Under the pieces are notes generated by a model, which saw nothing but the letters and a program-made list of their open reading frames with translations, was not told the origin of the DNA and ran no database searches. The translations under genes and the position numbers were made by a program. From Eretmocerus hayati (Eukaryota > Arthropoda > Insecta > Hymenoptera > Aphelinidae), in the NCBI GenBank assembly GCA_029851415.1, contig CM056743.1, positions 28,594,405 to 28,658,404 of the forward strand: a DNA stretch of 64,000 bases, in the 5' to 3' direction. The stretch's first letter is position 1, and every line of letters starts with the position of its first letter. Below, one piece after another: positions 45,081-56,933 of the stretch.

Positions 45081-47877
45081 GGGTAGCTCGCCATCGATTC
45101 TAGTAGGTGTGATTTATAGACCTCCAAAGGTTGCCATGCAGAAGGATGATGGGCTTTTCGGCTCATTACGCCGACTGTGTGGAGATTTTAGCCACAAAGT
45201 TATTATGGGGGATCTGAACGCAGACTTGTTGGACACGGCTCATTCTGACACAAAGACATTGACCGCACTGACCGAAGAACTGTCCCTTCAGATTGTGCAG
45301 CACGGTGCGACTCATCAACACAACCCCAACGTGTCTCATAAATGGATCGACCATATGTACGTAGATGAAAATGATACCGTCACTGACTTACAAAACAGAC
45401 TACTGCCCAGTTACAATGCTGAAACTAGTTTGGAAGATGCGATTAATTGCCTCAATGAAAACTTGAAAGTTGTATTAGATGAACTAGCGCCTGAAAAAAC
45501 GATTTGCCCTCGTAAAGGCGACGCTCCTTGGATTGGTCCCGAGCTGAAAGGACTCATTGAGAAGCGTGATGCAACACGTAGGCGCTGGGAGCGAAACCAA
45601 TGCAACCAGCGCAAGTGTTCTGATCTTCAGAATGAGTTCTTCCGGCTCAGTGAAGAGGTCGACGTGCGTATTGAGAAAGAGCGAAATACCTTCATTCAAA
45701 ATCACCTTTCTGACGCTCTTGATCAACATAAAAACATTTGGAAGGAAATGCGTAACCTCGGCCTCTTGCCCAAGAGCAAAGAGGAGGAGCTTCACGGCTT
45801 CACCCCGGACGAGTTGAACGCTCACTTTGCGGGAGTCTCTGTCTCACCTCGCGAGAATATAGAAGAAGCAATGGACGATGTTATGGTGGCTCCAGAGGAG
45901 GGTTTCGAATTCAAGCCAACCAATTTGAATGAAGTAGTCCTTGCCATAAAACATTTCTCCTCACAGGCTCGCGGGATAGATGGAATCCCTCAAAGCGTGA
46001 TCGCGAAAGCTCTCCCGGCGATTGGTGATCTTATTGTACATATTTTCAACTCCTCTTTCGCTCACAGCATCTTTCCTGAGACTTGGAAGCAAGCACAGCT
46101 GATTGCGCTAAAAAAGACTGTAGCTCCATCATCAGTCTCGGACTTCCGTCCTATTGCGCTCTTGTGCTTCCTCTCCAAGGTTCTCGAAAAGATTGCACAC
46201 GACCAAATCACGGAGTACTTGAAGAAAGAAAAATTATTAGATGGCTTCCAGGCTGGTTTCAGACAACACCACAGTACCCAGACAGCTTTGCTGAAATTGA
46301 CTGATGACATCAGACTAGGTATAGATAGGAAGAAGATCACCCTTTTACTACTCTTCGACTTCAGCAAAGCCTTTGACACGATATCACCAACAAAACTTCT
46401 GAGTAAACTGCGACAACTTGGTTTCTCGCGTTCGGCACTCCTGTGGATCAAATCATATTTACAAGGTCGCACCCAGCTAGTCACCTCCAAGAATGGTAAA
46501 TCTGATTGGCTCGCAACCAATCTGGGTGTTCCGCAGGGTTCTGTTCTCGGGCCCTTACTCTTTAGTTTGTACGTCAATGACTTGCCTGGGCTACTGAACG
46601 GAAAGTCGGTAGATCATCTCTTTTACGCTGATGACCTCCAAATTTATCTCCAAATCGAGAAAAATAAGATCAGGGAGGGCATCGCTCGACTGGGAGAAAT
46701 CGGACGACTGGTTGCTGATTGGGCTATGGGCTCCGGCCTGCGTCTCAACGCTGGTAAAACCAAGGCAATCTTTTTCTCTTCCGAGAGGAATGTCAAGGAT
46801 CTGAAAAGGATGGATTTGCCAGGTGTTGAGATACAGGATGGAGTTTTCGTTCCTTTCAGTGACACAGTCGTGAGTCTTGGTGTTGCATTAGACAGCGAAT
46901 TATCGTGGAAACCGCAAATAAATCAAGTGACGAAGAAAGTCAACAGAGCCCTGTACGGTTTGCGGTTTTTCAGGGCATGCATCACCGGGACTCTCCGAGT
47001 TCGACTGGTCGAGGCGTTAGTACAACCCCATCTAGACTATTGTACGGTCGTGTATCTTGACGCCACAGACGAACAGCGGCAACGGCTACAAAGACTAAAC
47101 AACTCATTTGTGAGATACATTTTCGATCTTAGGAGAGATGAGCACATCACTCCGTTCAGGGAAAACTTGGATTGGCTGCGTACTGATTCGCGGCGAATGT
47201 ACTTTGCAGGCATTATCATGTATAAGATCATGCACATGAGGGAACCTGGTTACCTGTCTGCAATGTTTACCAGGCACCAATCCGAGCGCCCCGTGCGGGG
47301 AGATGCACAAGAGCAGGAACTCAAAGTCCCCAAAGTGAGACTTGAATATGGAAGAAGATCTTTCCAAGTTCAATGCGCTCACTTCTGGAACTTTCTCCCT
47401 TCAGGCATTCGGCAAATTCAGAAGATCTCATTTTTCAAAGAAGCTTTGAAAGAGTTTCTCTTATCACAACCATCCCAGAGGATTGATGTGGATAACAAAC
47501 AATACTTTAACCTCTGATAGGCTTGGGCTCTTTCCGATTAGGCTCTCAATTATAACTTAGTTATGCATGGCCTTCCCGCCATTGACTGAAACATCTGTGA
47601 TAATTTTCCGAGCCCACTGTCCTTTTATATGTACAAAAATGTTTTATATTTTCTTGCTCCTTTTTTGCTATCTTTACCTGTATAAGAAATAGTGTAATTC
47701 GACTTTCTACGCACCTTGCAGTGCTTCAAAATGACTAGTCACTTGATGTGATAATACAATGTCCTTGACCAAAACGACAAATTTCATGAATGTGATATAT
47801 ATTTATTATGAGTGACATATGTACCATATGTAACAGAATTTTTAATTTTTGCCTCTGAGCAAATAAAGGATATCAAT

Positions 47878-47880
<3 letters not shown>
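45081..47880 (+). mobile_element. 5'-truncated jockey/CR1-type LINE
   Basis: It begins inside the endonuclease domain and ends with AATAAAGGATATCAATCAAT, a short ATCA-repeat tail typical of CR1/L2-like LINEs rather than poly(A). A (CT)n tract follows. No RNase H. It is younger than the Penelope fragment it interrupts. Confidence 0.7.
45109..47517 (+). CDS. LINE ORF2 fragment: partial endonuclease and intact reverse transcriptase, 802 aa
   Basis: The start is arbitrary because the copy is truncated; the reading frame is open upstream to the junction. The endonuclease end shows YRPPKVAM, HKVIMGDLNADLL and SHKWIDHMYV. The reverse transcriptase (~residues 270-560) shows DFRPIALLCFLSKVLEK, FDFSKAFDTISPTKL, LGVPQGSVLGPLLFSLYVND and HLFYADDLQIY, with all catalytic aspartates. 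The C-terminal thumb region (LSWKPQINQVTKKVNR, LVQPHLDYC) is intact to a normal stop. With no frameshift or stop in 2.4 kb, this is a young insertion. Confidence 0.85.
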   Translation: MIYRPPKVAMQKDDGLFGSLRRLCGDFSHKVIMGDLNADLLDTAHSDTKTLTALTEELSLQIVQHGATHQHNPNVSHKWIDHMYVDENDTVTDLQNRLLPSYNAETSLEDAINCLNENLKVVLDELAPEKTICPRKGDAPWIGPELKGLIEKRDATRRRWERNQCNQRKCSDLQNEFFRLSEEVDVRIEKERNTFIQNHLSDALDQHKNIWKEMRNLGLLPKSKEEELHGFTPDELNAHFAGVSVSPRENIEEAMDDVMVAPEEGFEFKPTNLNEVVLAIKHFSSQARGIDGIPQSVIAKALPAIGDLIVHIFNSSFAHSIFPETWKQAQLIALKKTVAPSSVSDFRPIALLCFLSKVLEKIAHDQITEYLKKEKLLDGFQAGFRQHHSTQTALLKLTDDIRLGIDRKKITLLLLFDFSKAFDTISPTKLLSKLRQLGFSRSALLWIKSYLQGRTQLVTSKNGKSDWLATNLGVPQGSVLGPLLFSLYVNDLPGLLNGKSVDHLFYADDLQIYLQIEKNKIREGIARLGEIGRLVADWAMGSGLRLNAGKTKAIFFSSERNVKDLKRMDLPGVEIQDGVFVPFSDTVVSLGVALDSELSWKPQINQVTKKVNRALYGLRFFRACITGTLRVRLVEALVQPHLDYCTVVYLDATDEQRQRLQRLNNSFVRYIFDLRRDEHITPFRENLDWLRTDSRRMYFAGIIMYKIMHMREPGYLSAMFTRHQSERPVRGDAQEQELKVPKVRLEYGRRSFQVQCAHFWNFLPSGIRQIQKISFFKEALKEFLLSQPSQRIDVDNKQYFNL

Positions 47881-47881
<1 letters not shown>

Positions 47882-47930
<49 letters not shown>
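47882..47930 (+). repeat. (CT)n microsatellite
   Basis: About 24 CT units directly after the LINE tail. Confidence 0.95.
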
Positions 47931-47938
<8 letters not shown>

Positions 47939-48274
47939 CCCGTTCCCTCCCTGCCTCCTTTCCACTGTTCCCACTCTTCCCCTCCATATATCCTTCTATC
48001 TCGCTTTTCTATTTTCTGTCTCTTTCTATCCATGGGCACTCACCTGTATGTTGCGCAAATGACTCTCGATAGATGTAATATGTGCGTGATGTATGACAAG
48101 TAGACTACCAACATTAGTCTACGAAATCAAAGACGTTTCATACAATGTAACTTTTTTAAAAAAGAATTATCCATCAAGGTATTTATATTACTATGTTATG
48201 AGTTCTAAAATGAAAAATCTGTGAACCATTTGATTGTTAAAATTCAGTGTGTTATTGTGTGGATTATATTCCCA

Positions 48275-48313
48275 GCCTGATGAGGTCAACAAAAATAGTT
48301 GACGAAACGTAGC
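48275..48313 (+). ncRNA. Hammerhead-type ribozyme core (Penelope 3' end)
   Basis: GCCTGATGAG, stem II GTCAAC with GTTGAC, then GAAACGTAGCAA. This is the same arrangement as at 10851 but with a compensated stem II (GTCCAC/GTGGAC versus GTCAAC/GTTGAC), which supports a conserved RNA fold. Here it lies in sense with the Penelope reverse transcriptase. Confidence 0.55.
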
Positions 48314-48485
48314 AAATATACTGATTTGCAATATATCGTTGCGGTAACATCATTGCACGATTCCCCATTGTCCTCCGAGATCGAGTCAAACCAACAAGAT
48401 ATATTTATTAAAAAAAGGGGACGATTCAAGAAACTATGATAATTAATCGAGAAAAAGTGTTTTTTCGGCCCACCCTAATAATCAT

Positions 48486-51306
48486 GTCCCATTCCTCTTT
48501 TCATTCTCTTTCAATCATTCTACTCTCTTTCCTCTTCCAAGCTTCGTCTATCCTCTTGAACGCTCTAATCACTCGTATATCATCAGAAATTTTTGTCTCT
48601 CACCTCAAGCCAAGGCAAGCCTTCGATAGAACCGCTTTTGGCTATGCTGACTTCTCTGAGTTTCTCTACAGCCATGAAATTCAGTAGTTTAATCAAAGTT
48701 TGGTAAATACTATTCTAAGCAATCATCAAGAAGTCTTGGATCTCTCGCGGATACAAAGGCAAAAATGTGTTTGTTATTGCTTCGTTTTGTGGCAGTCATG
48801 TCACGATAAGCTATTCCTTGGCTCACAGGTTTCTCTCGATAAGTTTGATCGTACCTGCATCACAAGGTGCGCCTGTGGTTGATACAAAACAAGCTATATT
48901 ATCAGCTCTGAAGGAGATGAGTTCTTTTGTTTCAATTGAACAACGATGATCTGGGTTGGAATCGATTGGTGAGTCAGGCTTAGTTTCAGTATTACTCGAA
49001 CCCTCTGTCGTTGCGGAAATAGTGAGCTTGCGACACGGACGGTTCTAAGGGTCGTTCGTCATCAGCTTTTTCAGCGTCGGAATTCGAGCTGCATGGACGA
49101 GTTTCACCCATAAATTCTGCGCTGCATTTCCGTGATGTATGTTGGGGTTTTGTGCCCGCTCCAGAAGTTCTGCGTATTCCATCCTCGTCATTAGTAGATT
49201 CGATCGGTTTAATTTTCGGTGATTTCTTTTTTCTGCGATTGATCTTTGTCACTGTCTCGGGTGAAACTTCCAGCGGTGGAAGTAAATGGTCTATTGTCAC
49301 TCCTTGAGTTTTATTCCGAGTTATAACATTGATATGCTCTACGGCATTGCGCGGGACCCATTAGCGATGTTGCTGAAAAATTATGGTATAATCAAATTTG
49401 GAAAGCTTAAACCTCCACTATAGAACTCGGGTGTTGAGGTCGGCATTTTTAAACCAAACCAAAAGCTAGTGATCTGTTACTATAGTGAATTTACGGTTGA
49501 ATAGGTAGACGGACGGTTTCTACGCAAAATAAAACGGCAACGGCCTCTTTCTCATAAACTTCGTTTCAAAGTTCAGCATCTCTTAGCAAGCGGGAAGCAT
49601 AGGCTATAAGCTTATCTTTAGGGATGACACTTTGCGACAGCACCTCCCCCCCCCCCCCCCCACAGCCCAGCCTGATGCATCGGAACTGATGATGAAGCTC
49701 GGATTCTGGCGGTTTGAAAACTCTAACATGCGGTGGTGAACAGAGAGCGTTCTTGAGGGCTTCAAAAGCATTTTCCGTGTCTTCTGACCATATGAAATCT
49801 TCATTTTTCTTGTAACAATTTGGTGAGCGGTTCCGACATACGAACAAAGTCTTTGATGAATCTTCTGTAATAAGCAGCAAGTCCCAAAAACTGACGGATG
49901 TTTCTAATGTTTTTGGGTCTCGGGAAGAACTTTACAGCCGCTATTTTTTTTGGATCAGGGTTGATACCTTTTTGGTTTAAAACATGACCGAGATAGGTAA
50001 CTTCTTCCTTAAGCAATTTGCATTTGTTGGGTTCTATTACCCTTGGCGCTTCTCTGAAGCGTTTCATGACTTCGCGGAAAAGGCGATTGTGCTCTGCAAG
50101 TGAGTGGCTGTAAATCACAGTATTATTCATGTGAACGAAAACGCCTTTTGCAATCAAGGGTCCTAACGTCAAGTACATAGCTCTTTTTCATTCTACGGGT
50201 GCTTTACGGAGACCGAAGGGTAGGCGAGTCCACTCCCAGTGCGAATTCAATGCGGAAAATCCAGTCAAAGATTCTGAGTCTGGATGCAGCCTCATCTTCC
50301 AAAATCCTGCCTTGCAATCTATTACCGTGAAATATTTGACCCCATGAAGGCTGTCGAGGATGCCCAAAATGTTAGGGATCGGGAATGACATGGGTACTGT
50401 CTTTTCGTTCAAAGGACGAGGGTCTACTACTCCGCGTCATCGTTTGTTGCCGTTTGAGCCGGGTTTTTTGGGACCACCTACATCTCAGATGGTCTAATCA
50501 AGCCCTGTTGGAGTAAGTCGTTCAGTTGACGCTCGACCTCACCCTTCAATGCATACGGTATACGGTACCGTTTGGTATTGACGGGGATATTGTCTGTGAG
50601 ATGTATTTTGTGTTCGACAATGTTTGTGGCAGGAAGTGGTTCTCCCGCCAGATGGGATCTATCAGAGAATTCAAGAATCAATTTGGTCGCTTGAGCCTTT
50701 GCTTCTTCGTTCAGGTGGTCCATTCTAATGAGCGCGAGAACACGATATTTGCGGTCCGGATCTACTTCAGCTGATTGATCACTCGACATGGTGTAACAAG
50801 CTTCGTCGGTGTCAGTCGAGTTTGATTCATGGATAATTTCACGTTCGGCGTCTTCTTGAATAAGGCGCTCCTTATACTTCAGGAAGTTTTCTTCAAAGTC
50901 GCAAAGATTAAGGAGATTTCCTGTTTCTTCAGGCACAGTGGTAAAAGGTCCAACCTCTATTTCACTTTGATAATTCAATGGTATAGTCTTCTCGGCCCAG
51001 ACCATCACGCGTATCTTGAATTTAATTACAGCTTCAGCATCAGTTAAGAACGAGGCTTCTATCATTCCTTCGGCTGAAATAGGGAATTCATCCGACACGA
51101 CTTGGAATTCAGCATGAGTTTCCCAGAAGGGTAAACCCTGAGCCAAATGTGGGGAACAGATCGTTCCCGATTCCCTTCAGTGGAACTGCGCGCGCTTTAT
51201 TTATTACTTGGTCTGAATTAACAACGCTTCTTTCGACAATATTACCCTCGGAACCCGTGTCATTAAAAAAATTGGCCTTCACCTTGCAAACGGGAATTGA
51301 TAGCAT
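48486..51306 (-). pseudogene. Ty3/gypsy pol: protease, reverse transcriptase, RNase H
   Basis: Read on the minus strand across several shifted frames. Protease has the aspartic site FFNDTGSEGN. Reverse transcriptase has NTKRYRIPYALKGEVERQL, YFTVIDCKAGFWKMRL (motif A), TRLPFGLRKAP and FVHMNNTVIYSHS, where gypsy enzymes have the YxDD pair: both aspartates are now asparagines. Then follow YLGHVLNQKGINPDPKKI and RQFLGLAAYYRRFIKDF. RNase H is degraded (FIWSEDTENAFEALK; HLLVWFKNADLNTRV), and a linker continues to about 48486 (LREVSIAKSGSIEGLPW). Multiple stops and shifts: dead copy. Confidence 0.8.
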
Positions 51307-51725
51307 TCATGTGAAGCAGGGGATTATCCTGACTGCGGCGTTTGACATTGAGGATGTTGCCTGAGAACATAGAGTTCTTTTTGGTTTTAAAGTGCCGACC
51401 GTTGATGATGACGATGCCAGTACCAAAGTCAATGATTCTTTCTGTACCACCTAGAGATTAAGCTCCTAAGATACCATCGTGTGGGGCTGGAAATTGATTG
51501 TCGAGAATATGGGATCTGACATCATAATTGAGGGATTCGATCTGAGCGGTGCCAAGTGATGAGACTGATTATTTGGTGAGGCCAAACAAGTTAACAATTT
51601 TGCCTATATCTATTGTAGTGTCAGGAGGCAGCCTATCTTGATCAAATTACCTCGCGAGCCTGAGTCAAACAACAAGGTGATGTTACAAGAAGCAAATTGA
51701 AAATTTAAGAACGGTATATTTATTG

Positions 51726-52997
51726 TTATAACGAGTGTAGCGGCAAAAGTTCTCGTAGCGTGTCCGATAGCTGCGCAGTATTCATTGAGCGCGTTGGAGG
51801 TCCGGGTGCAGCTCGATTCACGCTCGCGCTCGAGGCACCCTGACCATTTCCCGCACGCCAGTTTTCGTTGATTTTACGTTTTCGGCACTCGTCGATTGTG
51901 TGGCCCTCATTTTTGCAATAACGGCAAATTGGTTTATTTCGAGGACAAGATAAGGCAACATGACCTATTTTCTTACACAGTTGGCATACAGTATTAGAGC
52001 GAGGATCAGGGTCGTTACGAGGTTGAGAAGAAGACCTCTGTCGATAGCACGCGTTTGCAGCATGCCCAGATTTATCACATAATTGACAAATCACTGGGTT
52101 TAGTTGAGTCATTTGATTGCGATGTTTGTAGAAATTGGCCGCCGTATGACCATCTCGGCAAACTGCTTCATTAGTTAGTTGGTTTGAAAGTTGAAAACAG
52201 CTATCAGCCTGATGGCCAGGTTTTTCACCAATTCGACAATGTCCGAGACGCGGTTTAGAGTAGCAGTCAGCAGCGGTGTGGCCAAATTTGCCGCAAGTGG
52301 CGCATGCTACGTCAGTTTTAGTGGTACGGTCCTTGGTTCCATGTTCATCTGGAAGACAATACCGGCAAAAATAGACAGTGGCTCTATGATGCTCTCGAGG
52401 TCGAGGCGAAGATTCGGGGTTGATATCAGATTACCTCCGTAGAACATTTTTAGCCTCGAGAGTCCTTTCGGACTTGATTGCATTTTGAACTATGTCAGCA
52501 ATATTTCCGGCGCTCTCTAATTCTGCTTCTATCTCGGGTTTCAACCCACGTTTGAAACATTCTATAGTGCTTTGATTGACTGTTTCCTTAAAAGCATCGT
52601 CTACTACTTCTCCATTTACACGCTCGGCTTCAAGGATTTGTCTCGCGATATGGCAGATACGATTGGCGAATGCAATGACCATCCCATCATCGCGTTGATA
52701 TCCGATTCCAAGTTCACCATGCAGCTGATGAACAGGCTCAGCCGGTGCATAGATTGCTTCAATGTAATCTTTGAAAGCCTTGATGTTTTCAAATGATCGA
52801 CCATGAATTGCGGTACGCGCTTCTCCGGTTAGTTTTCCTCTTAAAAGTTTCGTAAGGTTGGTCTCGGTTGCGGGGCCTACCATCTCCTTGGCTTCCTCAC
52901 AGCCTTCGAAGAAAACACTGAGAGGTGGTTTTTTACCATCGAATTCGGGCACGACTCTGAGCGCGTCTTTGAGCGTTACTTGGGCCATTGTTGGCAC
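51726..52997 (-). pseudogene. Ty3/gypsy gag with expanded zinc-knuckle array
   Basis: Gag forms the particle and binds retrotransposon RNA. The capsid-like part (52434-52997) begins MAQVTLKDALRVVPEFDGKK and is followed, after one in-frame TAA at 52431, by a zinc-knuckle region in the same frame. Knuckles readable in order: CATCGKFGHTAADC (intact), CRIGEKPGHQADSC (one Cys lost), CRDGHTAANFY (collapsed), CQLCDKSGHAANAC, CQLCKKIGHVALSC and CRYCKNEGHTIDEC (intact). Most gypsy gags have one or two, so six is many. Otherwise open, so decay is moderate. Confidence 0.8.
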
Positions 52998-52999
52998 TG

Positions 53000-55900
53000 G
53001 ATCAAAAATTTGGGAAGATTCAGGAGAAATTTCTCGGTGAAGCTCGTGGACAATTGGTTCTTCCTGATCTGTTGGACGGATGGTTGTGTCAAACTCAGAA
53101 CCGTTGCTCGATGCGTTCTCACCAACTGTCTCTATAGCTGATAAATTTTGGGAAACGGGTAAAAAGCGTCGACTGCTTCCTTCGCGCTATTGCTCATTTG
53201 GGCTGTTTCGCGTGTAATACGCTGCCCGCTTATTAATTTGGAACCCTGGATAGTACAAGTGATAAAGTCTAGTGATCAGTTGTTGTGCTCTAGGGCTGGT
53301 ACAGAGCGAGGTTTAACTCCTGGTCAGAGTAAGCCAGAATTCAATTCCTTGAGGATATATTTGCTGAGAGCCAACACGGTAAATTTTGTTTTCTTTTGAA
53401 TACTTGGTGGGAGTTTCGATTAGTCTTCCTGACGACAGAATATTACGGAATTTGGTACGACTGTGATTTTTTATCAAAAAAGGGAGGCTATCAAGGCAAC
53501 CACGGTCCATATCAAAATATACGAACCTATCGTTGTAATAACCGTTATCGTCCTTTTTGAGGCAATATTTCATGTAACAACTTTCGAAAAGAATCCTCGC
53601 GGCCTTCTCTAACTTCTCAGTCAAAGTGGATGAAGCTTTAGAAAGGTCGGAGGGTTGAAATGGCCTTCTGTATCAAGGTACTGAACCCTTCCCGAATTCG
53701 CGTAGGAAAGTGCGCAGATATCCGGCGGTTAAATTGTTATGATAAAAATAGACTTTGATTTTTCAGTAGTTTGAGGCTTCGGCTTCCAGAGCGTCAAGTA
53801 CTTGGAGCCCAGAGAACAGATGCTTCTCAAAAATGCATGGCTAAGCTCTGTAGGCTACGAACCTTGTTCATCACATATGCTAAGGTTGTTAAACTTTGAC
53901 GCCAGTTGGTGGAGAGATACGTGGTTATCAAACAATTGATTCCCAATTCCAATAACTGTAGCGGCCAGTTCAGATTGCTCGCTCATCAAAAATTTGACTC
54001 CAGCCGGTGATTCAGCGAGTCGGTCCTCCGTTTCTTCTAATCTCAAGCGAAGCGTTTGGCTAAGGATGAATAGCTGCTTATTGAAATTGAGGCTGAAGAC
54101 TCAATTCCCCAATATTTATTATCGCAATGACATTTGGGAGGGTCACTGATTTGATGAAAGTGCTGCTAAAGCAACCGTGATTTTGTCTGTTTCTGTGGCA
54201 AAAAATTGTCGATGATCTTGCAAAGGCCACATGCTATCTATGGTCCAAGAATGGAAATTCTGGATGTCCTCGATACCTTCGTGCAGGCGTAGCAACTTTT
54301 TGCGATTTTTATTAGTTTTCTTAAAAAGCAATCTCAAGCTTTTGATAATAAATTTTTGTTCGTTGATAATGAAAATTTCTCCCAAATTCGAGTTACTCAT
54401 GAGCTGAAAGATCGTCGATTGAGTAAATATTAGTGCCAGCACGGGAATAATTTAGGGAACTTTACGAGATCTTATGGTCCGAAATCATGAGCTAACTTCC
54501 GAGATATGATACCTATCGTATGGAGCAAATTAGTGCTGGTGCGAGATTGTATTTATGTTTGTATCTAAATGTGTTATGATCAAGTCAATCTGATGGCACT
54601 CAACGTCTTGAGTTGGTGGTTGTACGAGGATTGTATTCGTACAAAGGTTGAACCGGAATTGTATTCATCAATGTTGAGAATTTTGGTATTGGTGAATCCG
54701 TATTTGTAGAAAAATTGTTGCGCGAATCTCTATCCGAGCTATTGAGCGGACTAATCCAAACCCGATAACTACTTACAATCGAGTGCGCGAGCTACTGAGT
54801 ATATACCTCTCAGCGGCTCCTTGATTGGCGTTTGTCAAATCGGATAGCATCATGAAAATGTTGAATAAGAGTTGCACACGAATGGAAAGAATTATATTTT
54901 GAGTAGCTAGTGTTCAGCCTGAGCTAGGGCTACGTAGTTGAGATCTGTTCTACGATTTGAGTGAACTATTCTGCGCGAGAGTCAATCTCTGGATTTGTCC
55001 ATAGAAGGACGTGTGATGCACGTGGAAGGTCGGTAGATGTGTACCTGATGGGTAATACGTTTTGGACCGAGAAGTACACAGAATTGATCAAGTTATGCAC
55101 GATTTGGCGCTGAGGTTGATTGCAAAAGGGGTGAGTTAATTTGCAGTATACAAGCTAAATCTCAGCGGTCTCGAGCTTGGCTATGTATGGCTTGGCGAGA
55201 ACTCTAGTGGAATGAGCACGAAAGCAATAAAAGAATCACGATGATACGGAGGTCCCTCATTCTAAGTGAGGACGTAGTTGGATGTCAACGTATTGCGGAT
55301 GGCGAGTCAAAAATCGATGAGCACTTAGAAATCAAATCCACGAGTAGTGAAGTAATGAGGACCGGCAATGATGATCTGATTTTCAAGAATCAACAAAGAT
55401 GCGACTCTAGGCGGCGGATGATATTATGATGAACCTGATGAAAGGGACGTGGACTGGTTTCCTGGATCGTGGCGTGCTCCAACGAGTGTACAGATCCACC
55501 TTCTGCTGTTGGTGGTCCAACGGCAACGAAAAGTTGAAGATTTGACACAACCAATCTCAGAAGATAAGAATTGACGGATCTTTTTGGAAAATATACTTTA
55601 TATTCCCCCCTTGGGAGGCGAGGCAGGAAAGAAGGATTGATCAATCTTATACGAATTATTAGAGTTTTGAACTGGGATCTGATGGAAGTAGATGATGACA
55701 GAAATAAAATTGAGATTGACTGAGATAATTAGAATGATTTTAGTATTGACTTCTGAAATGAGGAAGGAAAATGACGTAGCTCGGAATGCACGGATAATCT
55801 TAAGGGTAGCTGTATTCATGACGGAAAGTTATTTGTTCATCATTCCAAAAATAGACCCTAAGTTTCCTTTGAACATACAGGCTTGACTTCAATTAGCTGG

Positions 55901-56537
55901 ACAATGTCAAGTAGTTTCTCGAACGGCACGTGATATTGGAAAGAGAAATGGTTCATTCCAAAATGGCTCTATTCGTTAAGACTTTACCGTTGCTCATTCA
56001 GCAGGTACAAAGGGGACAATTAAGGGTTTTCGCGCGAACCCGGTGACAAGAAAAATTATAATTGAAGGAAGAACAGAAATATATATTGACGGAACGGTAG
56101 CAAAAGGGAAAATGACGGTGAGAACTTCTCTCTTCCTCTTTCTTAGGAACTCTAGCTCTTTGTTTCTTTTTGGAACAAAAAGCACAGTGGATTGCCTTTT
56201 TTAACGAGATTAACTTGAAGATACTGCATCTATCCTGTTATTTGAATCTCGAGACGCTGATCAATGACGATATACCTGCGACTAAGATGTGAAACAGCAC
56301 GATTATGCAACTTTAGTCTCGCGACAAATCTAAAACTACTGAAGGCACGATTGATTAATACTATTCTGATGTCACCCTGAGTGCTTTTCAGATTCAACAT
56401 GAACTTGTCGTTCTAGTGATTATGGCAATTCGTGATTTGGGTTTGACAACGGTGTTTAACAAACGAAGCGTTACTGATTGAGAACTCAGTCGCAAAAGTT
56501 ACAAAAGTAAAGTGAAACGGATATAAAAAATGTAGTA
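53000..56537. other. Gypsy leader or older repeat sequence, no recognised gene
   Basis: Between gag and the Tigger element. Minus-strand frames of 60-100 codons (53313-53624, 53855-54046, 54143-54442) are hydrophilic and lack any motif I recognise. They could be remains of a longer upstream gag or accessory frame, or chance. Confidence 0.35.
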
Positions 56538-56933
56538 CAGTAAAACCTGTCTCTAGGGGCACCTCTAAAATCCGGGCACCTGCCGATTATGGACGCTTTC
56601 TCGCGGAACCAAATCTCCTTACATTGCCTCTAACGCTATTTTTCTTTTATAATTCGGGCACCTTCATAATCGGGGCACCTGCTGAATATGGGTTGTTCTC
56701 GAGATTCTGTTCGTATAGTATCATATGTTAAATGAACCTGTGTAATGCGGGCACCCATTCCAGGTGATAATTGTTTGTTTACATACCAAGCTTGACGGTC
56801 ATGAAGTTGTAGGTATTATATAGATGAGACAGAAGTGATTCTCTATTCAATCACTTTGCTCGCAAGTGAAACGCCGTACATCTAGTGTCTGCTTTTACAT
56901 TTTTCCAAGTCAATTCAAATTTGTGTTTCATGA

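Larger units (their letters stand above)
44948..48446 (+). mobile_element. Truncated Penelope-like element with hammerhead-bearing 3' end, itself split by a LINE
   Basis: An 11-bp duplication, TCGAGAAAAAG (44937-44947 and 48447-48457), brackets the insertion. The 5' end encodes CVPLFYYRYVDDTVLCVKK, a Penelope reverse transcriptase YVDD box. The 3' end holds a terminal-repeat segment (hammerhead core, then TCCCCATTGTCCTCCGAGATCGAG) related to the Penelope pieces at 7379 and 10977. A jockey/CR1-type LINE occupies about 45081-47880 within it. Confidence 0.7.
43477..48477. mobile_element. hAT-like element with ~500-bp TIRs and 8-bp target duplication
   Basis: The termini TAGGGTGGGCCGAAAAA and TTTTTCGGCCCACCCTA are flanked by ATAATCAT at 43469-43476 and 48478-48485. 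The arms 43477-44010 and 44445-44947 pair over ~510 bp. The right arm is cut near its tip by a later insertion (44948-48446) and finishes at 48458-48477. TAGGG-type ends with an 8-bp duplication fit the hAT superfamily. No hAT transposase is present, so it is non-autonomous. It was ~1.5 kb before the nested insertion. Confidence 0.85.

Noticed and set aside
47812..48072. Frame containing (SL)n and (RE)n
   Set aside because: Translation of the (CT)n microsatellite.
53255..53345. tRNA-like stretch with GAGGTTTAACTCC
   Set aside because: No cloverleaf arms could be paired and the B box is poor.
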